Under the pieces are notes generated by a model. That model saw only the letters and a list, made by a program, of their open reading frames with translations, was not told where the DNA came from and did not search any database. From Geobacter sp. (GTDB lineage: Bacteria; Desulfobacterota; Desulfuromonadia; Geobacterales; DSM-12255), in assembly GCA_009684525.1 (NCBI GenBank), contig WKKR01000001.1, forward strand, positions 248,001 to 312,000: a stretch of DNA of 64,000 nt, read 5' to 3'. Each line of letters starts with the position of its first letter. Position 1 is the first letter of the stretch. The position numbers were made by a program, and so were the translations under genes. Positions 17,801-24,700 of the stretch are shown piece after piece.

Positions 17801-20800
17801 ATAGGCCGATTCGATGGTTGCCGGATAGTCGATCCCTCCGACGGCCTGGGCCAGGATGGAATCGGCTGCACTCTCCCGGTCAACCTGGTAGGGCCCGGAC
17901 TTGGCGCCGCTGTAGAAGGTTATGCCAGGTGGGGGTGTGGTCGGGAAGAGGTGGAGGCTGCGATACGGCTCTGCCACTTCGCGAGCCACCTCGCAGTGGA
18001 CCGTGGTCACGCCGTAGAGCGGGAAAAAGCGGCAGCCGAGCATGGCGACCAGTCTCCTGACCCCCTTTGCATCGCCGCCGACAACGCATTCATCGGGGGT
18101 GTTGACGATCAGCAGGTAGACCCGCGGCGTCGTGCGGAGCGCCTGACGGACCTCGCGAGCAGTGGCATCCACGACGCCGATGCTCCAGGCGACCTCCTGC
18201 CCCGCCTTGAGACCCCAGACGCGCCGCGCTGCGCGGCATTCCCCTGCCAGGTCCCTGGTGAAAAGGGTCGATGCCTGCATGCGCGCCAGCATTTCGTCCC
18301 GGTCGCGCCAGGCCCGCAGGGCAAAGAGCCCTGCCGATTCGCCCAGGCTGTAGCCGATGACCGTCTGGGGGTGCACGCCGAAACTCCGGACCAGGTCGCT
18401 CACCAGGCAGCCGGTGGCTACCTGGCCGAAGATCACGGCCCGATGGTCGTTATCCAGCTCTTCGGGTGGGGCGCCGTTCCAGGTAAACTCCGGGAGAAAC
18501 TGCTCCCTCAGGTGCCGGTTTTCCCGATCCTGGCGCCTGAGGACGTCGGGCCAGCGGGCGGAAAGCTCCATCCCCATGCCGGGAAAGTGGTTGCCCGAGC
18601 CGGGAAAGACAAAGGCCGTGCCCCCATCGCCGCCGAGCGGAGCAGTTGTGAAAAAGAGGCGGTCCCGCAGCGCCGGGTGCGGGGGGACCGTTTCCCCGGA
18701 GGAGCGAAGCGCCGTGGTGCCCTGGTCGATGAGCGCGGCAAGCTCTTCCCGGTTTCTGGCCACCATGCTCAGGGTGCAGGGGTTACGGAGGTCTGTCTCG
18801 TGCTGGAACCATTCCCGCGCCAGCCCCGAAAGATTATTATCTTTATATTTAGAGAGGTTATTGCGTAGTTGCTTTAGTTTTGCTTGAAGTTCTGCGTTGT
18901 TCGCGGCGGTTACGGCAAAGAGCGATTCGCTCACGGTTTCCACTGGGAGCAGTCGTTCCGGCTCGAACCGCGAAGATAACTTCTCCCATCCCTCAAGCAC
19001 GATGTGCTGGCAGTTTCCGTCGATGCTGAAAACACTCACGCCGCATCTCCGGGGACCTTCGGCCCGGTTGCGGAGCCAGTAGCGAGGGGTGCGGGGGAGG
19101 TAGAACGCGGGGTTGGCCGTGAGTTCGGTCCTGGGGGTCTCGCCGTAGCGACTGGGAGGGATGATCTCCTGGTAGAGCGCGAGGCAGGCGCGAACGAAGG
19201 AGGCAAAACCGCTTGCCGCACCGGTGTGGCCGATATCCGCGGTCACCCCGGAGATCGAACAGGAGCGGGGGAGCCGCTGTTCGTCGGTGAAAAAGGCCGC
19301 CAGCGCCAGGGCTTCCATCCTGTCTTCCGGGGGGTGACTGCTGGCATGGGCTTCAAGGTGGCTGACGGTTGAAGGGGCAACCGTAGCTTCACGATAGGCC
19401 CGTTCGAGCGCCATCCGGTAGGGCTCCTGGCCCGAGGCCAGATGGGGGCCGCTACCGGAGCCGATGCCGCGGATAACCGCGTAGATACGGTCGCCATCGC
19501 GCTCGGCATCGTCGAGACGCTTCAGGATGACCGCAGCCGCACCTTCGCCGGTTATGCCGCCGTCGGCCTTTTCGTCGAACGGCTGGGGCTGACCGGACGG
19601 GGAGAGGGGGCGGAGGGCATGGTGGCTGAGAACCGCCCGCACGTCGCCGGCCAGGTCCACAGCTCCCACTAGCGCCCGGTCGATTTCATGTGTCTGCAGG
19701 AGCCGCACTGCTGTTTCCAGCGCCCTGGTGCCGGAACATTCCTCGCTGGAGAGGGTAAAGCTCGGGCCGCCGAATCTGAATTCCCTGGCGATCCTGCTCG
19801 CCACGATGCTGCCGAGCGCTCCCATGGTACGGTTGGCCGTGAGCGGCGGCGTTGCGGCATCCCGCAACTCGTTCGTCCAGGCCGAAAGCTCATCGGGCGC
19901 AAGGTCGAATCCCAGGGAATGTGCCCACGACGGGGCCTGTTCCGCCAGGGACCAGCGAAAACTGAAGTTGGTGCTGTTCAGGTCCAGGGTGGTGCCGACG
20001 AATACCCCGGCTCCCAGGTTGTCATCCCGGGTCAGTCCGGCATCCGCCATGGCGCCTGCAGCGGCCTGCAGCATGAGGAGCTGCTGGGGGAGCATCTCTT
20101 CCAGCTCCTTCGGCGGAATCCGGAACTGTTCGGCGGAGAGTGTCATCTCCTCCAGGTAATGGCCGGAAAAAGGGGTTGCCGCAGAACCTTCGTCCTTGAA
20201 CCAGCGGCTCTCCGACACCCCCCACCAGTTACGCGGCGCGGTCGGCTGACGGTTCGGATCGCCTCCCAGCACCCGGTCCTGGAAGGTGCGGAGCAACTGC
20301 CAGGGGCCGTAGCGGGCATCTATGCCGACAACCGCCACCAGAGACGCTGCAGCGGGCTTTGATGATTGTCGCGGCCGGCTTGCCGTGTCCGGTGCGGGGA
20401 GCCATTCCTCCACCAGGAGATGGGCGTTGATGCCGCCGAAACCGAAGGCGCTGACCGCGGCCCGACGCGGCATGTCGTCGGTGCGGCGCTGCCATTCGGT
20501 TGCGCCGGTGAGAACGCGGAAGGGGCTCGCGTTCAGCTCCATGCCGGGTTGCGGCGCATTGAAATTGGCGGTGGGAGGGAGGGTTTCCTCGCGTATAGCC
20601 AAAAGGACCTTGATGAGGGCGGCAGCGCCGGCAGCGGTCAGGAGATGGCCGATATTGGACTTGACCGAGCCGATGACACAGGGGTCAGCGGCCGGTCGCG
20701 CCTCGCCCCAGAGTTCGCAAAGGCTGACGACCTCGGTGGCATCCCCCACCGGCGTTCCCGTGGCATGGCACTCGATCAGGTCGACGTCATCCGGTTGCCA

Positions 20801-21739
20801 TCCGGCCCTGCTGTAGGCGGAACGCATGGCACGGAGCTGCCCTTCCGACATGGGGGCCAAAAGGCTGCCGCCGACGTCGTTTGCCAGGCCGACCGCACGG
20901 ATGATGCCGTAGATCCGGTCGCCATGGGCAAGGGCATCTTCGGTTCGTTTCAACAGGAACAGCCCGGCCCCTTCGCCAACCACCAGCCCGTCGCCAGCGG
21001 CATCGAAAGGGGAGCAGATGCCCCGTTTGGAGAGGGCGCGGAGCTGCGAGAAGCCCATCTGCGTATAGAGGGGGTCGGGGCGGGAGACGCCGCCGGTGAG
21101 CATGGCATCGGCACGGCCCGTCAACAGTTCATTGATGGCCAGATTGATGGCGTAAAGGGACGAGGCACAGGCTGCATCGAGGGTGAAACTGCCGCCGCCG
21201 AGGCCGAGGGACTGGGCAAGTATCCCTGCCGGCAGGCCGGCAACGTAGCGGTTGAACGGGTTGGCCGGTTCCGGCTGATCGGTTCTGCCGAGCAGTTTTT
21301 CCGCAAAGGTCCTGCCGAGGAGGTTGCGGGCATACCGGGAAATCTTCTCGCTCGGGAGCACGAGGTTGCCGACGATGACGCCGATCCGGCTCCGGTCCAG
21401 TGGCGTGGTGACACCGTCGTTGAAGGCCTGCTGACCGGCATGGAGCAGAAGATGAACGAGCGGGTCGAGGTCGTTGAGCAGTGCGGGATCGAGCCTGGCG
21501 GCAAGGTCCGTCGCAAGCGCGGGGATGGCATCGATGAGGCAACAGCGCCGAGAATAGGCCTTGTCCGCCTTGCCGACTTCCGGATGGAACGCGGTGTCGG
21601 GCGAGATCGGCCAGCGCTTTGGGGCAACGTCCCGCGCCGCACTTCTGCCGTGGCGGATGTTGTCCCAGAATGCTGCAAGATCAGGGGCGTCGGGGAAGAT
21701 ACCGCCGATCCCGACAATGGCCACTGAGGGGGCGGACAT
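14834..21739 (-). CDS. pfaC: PfaC-like polyunsaturated fatty acid synthase subunit: KS - CLF-like KS - AT - two FabA-like DH
   Basis: The 2301-residue iterative synthase subunit reads in order as follows. An active ketosynthase spans about 1-445 (C191 in DAACASS, H325 in CHATGTP, H365 in KSNIGH). A second, chain-length-factor-like ketosynthase spans about 465-915. It has SSEECSG with the Cys shifted by one residue, H798 in HASSH instead of HGTGT, and TADIGH lacking the Lys. An acyltransferase spans about 1040-1400 (GYSLGES, S1131). An Ala/Pro linker and helical segment span about 1430-1540. Two FabA-like dehydratase units (four hotdog folds) end the protein, with HFVDDRVMPGTL in the first and AHFYQDPVTPGSLGLES in the second. 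The AT normally sits on separate PfaB. The gene starts two bases after the pfaA stop. Confidence 0.92.
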   Translation of the reverse strand: MSAPSVAIVGIGGIFPDAPDLAAFWDNIRHGRSAARDVAPKRWPISPDTAFHPEVGKADKAYSRRCCLIDAIPALATDLAARLDPALLNDLDPLVHLLLHAGQQAFNDGVTTPLDRSRIGVIVGNLVLPSEKISRYARNLLGRTFAEKLLGRTDQPEPANPFNRYVAGLPAGILAQSLGLGGGSFTLDAACASSLYAINLAINELLTGRADAMLTGGVSRPDPLYTQMGFSQLRALSKRGICSPFDAAGDGLVVGEGAGLFLLKRTEDALAHGDRIYGIIRAVGLANDVGGSLLAPMSEGQLRAMRSAYSRAGWQPDDVDLIECHATGTPVGDATEVVSLCELWGEARPAADPCVIGSVKSNIGHLLTAAGAAALIKVLLAIREETLPPTANFNAPQPGMELNASPFRVLTGATEWQRRTDDMPRRAAVSAFGFGGINAHLLVEEWLPAPDTASRPRQSSKPAAASLVAVVGIDARYGPWQLLRTFQDRVLGGDPNRQPTAPRNWWGVSESRWFKDEGSAATPFSGHYLEEMTLSAEQFRIPPKELEEMLPQQLLMLQAAAGAMADAGLTRDDNLGAGVFVGTTLDLNSTNFSFRWSLAEQAPSWAHSLGFDLAPDELSAWTNELRDAATPPLTANRTMGALGSIVASRIAREFRFGGPSFTLSSEECSGTRALETAVRLLQTHEIDRALVGAVDLAGDVRAVLSHHALRPLSPSGQPQPFDEKADGGITGEGAAAVILKRLDDAERDGDRIYAVIRGIGSGSGPHLASGQEPYRMALERAYREATVAPSTVSHLEAHASSHPPEDRMEALALAAFFTDEQRLPRSCSISGVTADIGHTGAASGFASFVRACLALYQEIIPPSRYGETPRTELTANPAFYLPRTPRYWLRNRAEGPRRCGVSVFSIDGNCQHIVLEGWEKLSSRFEPERLLPVETVSESLFAVTAANNAELQAKLKQLRNNLSKYKDNNLSGLAREWFQHETDLRNPCTLSMVARNREELAALIDQGTTALRSSGETVPPHPALRDRLFFTTAPLGGDGGTAFVFPGSGNHFPGMGMELSARWPDVLRRQDRENRHLREQFLPEFTWNGAPPEELDNDHRAVIFGQVATGCLVSDLVRSFGVHPQTVIGYSLGESAGLFALRAWRDRDEMLARMQASTLFTRDLAGECRAARRVWGLKAGQEVAWSIGVVDATAREVRQALRTTPRVYLLIVNTPDECVVGGDAKGVRRLVAMLGCRFFPLYGVTTVHCEVAREVAEPYRSLHLFPTTPPPGITFYSGAKSGPYQVDRESAADSILAQAVGGIDYPATIESAYENGTRLFLEMGPGASCSRMIGRILAGRPHLARSACLPGQDAVSAMLRLLANLVAENVTVDLAPLFATPPLRLASSPRGSRIAVTLGGAPFAPPLPKVRPRAKEPMKPVIAAEPAVTPAPPPAATSPAAPAVAAAAPADDSLAQLIRDFASAQEAQIKAHEAFLRMSDGLSRTMADTLALQLSIQEALGEEIPPEHRLVVPGKKPAGTAVATEPEQTPVAFSRGLCLEFARGSVAAMLGPAFAEADSFPTRVRLPDEPLMLVDRIVTVEGEPRSMTHGRVVTEHDILASAWYLDGGRIPTCIAVEAGQADLFLSGYLGIDFITRGLAVYRLLDAVVTFHRSLPGPCETIHYDIRIERFFRQGDTWLFRFLFDATVNGEPLLTMRDGCAGFFTDEELAAGKGIVRPALDLRPRTGIRPPDWQELVPMAKERYDATQLDALRDGDLAACFGSHFAGLPLSRPLTIPGDRMRLVHRVMEIDPTGGRYGLGSIRAEADIRPDDWFLTCHFVDDRVMPGTLMYECCLHTLRIFLLRMGWIAETGGAAWEPVPGVASQLRCRGQVLETTRIAAYEVTIRELGYRPEPYAVVDALMYADGRPVVEITSMSVRLTGTTREQLVALWSGDNLAIPATTQKAALYTKEHILAYSNGNPSEGFGEQYRVFDNERKIARLPGPPFQFMDRITALHGEPWRMVPGAMAEAQYDIPGDAWYFAADRQPLMPFAVLLEAALQPCGWLAAYVGSALTSPIDLSFRNLGGNAVQHRPVTPESGTLTAAATLKKVSISGGMIIQEYDFAVSGHEGPIYTGETMFGFFSREALSNQVGIRDATPFVPTPEETVRGRSLPYPEQAPFPGQQLRMIDRIDLFLPDGGPAQLGYIRGSKVVDPDEWFFKAHFYQDPVTPGSLGLESFLQLLRFVAIERWGLPAADASVAVALGSRHRWLYRGQIVPTNSLVTVEAWVTAIDDQQRLLTADGFLAVDGRPIYQMNDFSLRME

Positions 21740-21741
21740 GC

Positions 21742-24700
21742 TCAGGCTGCCCCCAGCTGGTGGAGTTGGTTGCGCTGGAAGGCGCGCTCAAGGGACGGGT
21801 CGACGATGCATTCGTAGTCTTCCAGACGTGCCACCAGTTTGCCGGAATGGCGGTCGAGGAATTCCATGTCCGCGGTTGCGCCGTGCTCGCGCTCTCCGGT
21901 CACCCGGATCACCACCTGCACCCCTTCGTGGGGGAAGGCGTCGTGAAACTGGCGATAGCGGCCGGCAAAGCAGGGGAGGGAACCGGCGCCGAAGCGTTCG
22001 AAGGTCCAGAGGATCATGAGCTGGAACGCGCTGTCGATGCTCAAGGGGTCGGTAAGCCAGTTGCTTCTGAGCGGCTTCTTGATCCAGTTGCCCGGTGCCG
22101 GCGCACCCTTGACCACTGCGGCGATCCCCTTGTCCGAGCATCCTTCGACCCGCTCGATGCCGTGCAGGTCCGGACCGTGAAACAGCCGTTCGCGGTTGTA
22201 GATCGACCCATTGTGCGGCACGAACGGTGTGGTGGGGAGCTCGGTTATGGAGCGGATCCCTTCGGGCAGCCTGGTCGTCAGGACGATGTCGGCCTTGGCG
22301 TGGAGGATGGCGCGTCCGTCGCTGCCGTTGCTTTGCAGCTCGACCGGCACCAGGAAGAACGATTCGCGCTTTTCCGCCTTGCCTGCCATGACCTGCAGGG
22401 TGCAGGGGGTTTCCTGCTCGAAGACGACCCCCTTGCAGATGCGCAGATCGTTGAAGCCGTGGAAATGGAGGCCGGGATTGCCGTGCAGTGCGCCGTGGGC
22501 CAGCCATTCGATGATCATGGCCATGGGGAGGACCGCTTTGCCGTCCAGCACGTGGGAACGGAGGAACGGATACTCGTCGATGGACATGGTCCGCTCGAAG
22601 GTCGCGGTGAGCGGCCTGGACTGGGCAGCCGACGTGGCAGTGCGTGCCGTTTCCGGTGTCTCGGCCAGTGCGACGATTTCCACCGGCGCGTCAGCGTCGG
22701 CAAGTTCACCGACGAGGAAGGCGCCACCCTCGGCAAGCCCGATGAGGCCGATCCCTTCGCCGGCAAAGACCTTTTTCAGCGAGGGGGTGACCATGCCGCC
22801 GTCCCACGGTCCCCAGTTGATGCTGACGACCCGGCAGGCAGGGCGGTGGCGCGCCTCTTCCTGGGCAAGTTTGTTGAGGACCTCGTTTGCAACGGCGTAG
22901 TCAACCTGGCCGGTGCGACCGAACCGTCCGGTGGTGGAGGAGAAGAGGGCCAGGACCCGGAGCTGGTCGCCGGCCGCTGCGAGCAGGGATCGGAGGCCGG
23001 ACACCTTTGTGGCGTAGACCTGGCGGAACTGCTCGCGGGTCTTGTCTACGATCAGACGGTCGGCAAGGACCCCGGCACCGTGGACGATCCCCTTGAGCGG
23101 CCCGTGCTGCTGCTGCAATTCGGTGAGCAGCGCCTTGACCTCTGCGCCATTGCGGATATCCACCGGCCGGTAGATCGCCTTTCCCCCGACCGCGGCGATC
23201 CTGTCGAGGGTGGTGCGGAGTTCCCGTCCGGCAATGACCTGCTGGTAGCGCTCCTCGATCTCCTTGGGATGAAGCTTTTTATTGGCATGGTCGAGCAGGG
23301 CTCGTTTGATGCGGGACTCGTCCGTGGTGCGGGCGAGCCAATCCGGCTCGGGCTCGGGTCCCTTGCTTCTTCCGAGCAGGACGAGAAAAGGCCGGCAGGC
23401 CCCGGCAAGGGCAAGGGCCGCCGCTGCCGTGACCCCGCGGCCGCCACCGGTTATCACCACCAGATCTCCTTCTGCAAGCGGGAGGGCATCCGTGGGTGGC
23501 GGGGAGAGATCGAGCAGCCTGAGGCCGATCCGTCCCGACTGGCTGAGGCCGATCTCGCTGCTGCCGGGCCTGAAGAGCTCTGCGGCAAGATCGCGGCACA
23601 TGGCTGCCGGGTCGGCGAACGAGCCGAGATCGACGGTTTTGGTGACCACTTCGGGCCACTCGTGCCCGGCTGTCTTTGAGAGACCGGCCAGCCCGCCGGA
23701 GAGGGGATCGGCAATGAAGGTGCCCATGTCGCAGCCAAAGCTCCCGTCCAGGCGCGATACCGTGGCCAGGAGTGCTCCGCCTGCCTCTGCGGCGCGTCGC
23801 AGCGATGGCCCCGCGCTTTTCATGAGCATGAAGGCATGCTCCAGGAACTGGTCATCGGTGCCGCCAAGGGGGGCAGTGATCACCAGGCCCGCAAGCATCT
23901 CCGGGGGGCGGACCATTGCTTGGGGGCGAACCATGCGGATCGTCAGCCCACGCTCCTGCAGGACCGTGTAGAGCTCGGCCGTAAAGGGGGAGCCGTCGTC
24001 GGTGATCCAGAATTCGGCATTAGCCAGCGGAATGGCCTCGCTGATGCCCTCTTCCGGCAGCGGGACAGGGACGACACCGCTGCGTCGGATTGCTGGCGCG
24101 GCGGCCAGGGCAGGGGAGACTGCAACGGGGGCACTGACCGGCGCCGCGACTGCGGCGGCAACGGTAGTGGCACTGTTGCTGCCGAGGAATGCGGCGATCT
24201 CGCCCAGGGTCTGCAGGGTTCCCAGGTGCTCCGGCCCGATGACCGGTGCAGTGGGGAGTCGCTCCTGGATGGCGGAGAGGATCTCCACCCGCTTGATGGA
24301 ATCGATCCCCAGGTCGGCGTCGAGCCCCATCTCCAGCTCCAGCATCTCCTGGGGATAGCCGGTCTTCTCGCTGATAACGGCGAGCAGGGTCTCAACGATC
24401 CGGTTGCCGGCATCGACAGCCGCAACCGGAGGCTGCGGTTGCGGTGCAGGCGCTGGTGCCGATGCTGCTATGGCCGGGGCAGCCACCGGGGGCGCAGGTG
24501 CAGGGGTGACCGGCGCGATAGGTGCCGCGGGCTGGCTGAACCGGACAGCACCGCCGCCATGGACGATACGCTGCTGCTCCAGGAGGGTCTGGATGGTGCG
24601 GCTGGCAGTCTCCTGCCCCTCCAGGAACCGGCGGTGGAGCTGGGCGGTTTCTTCCTGCATCTTTTGCAGAACGGCAACGCTTTCCCTTGTTATGCGCAGC

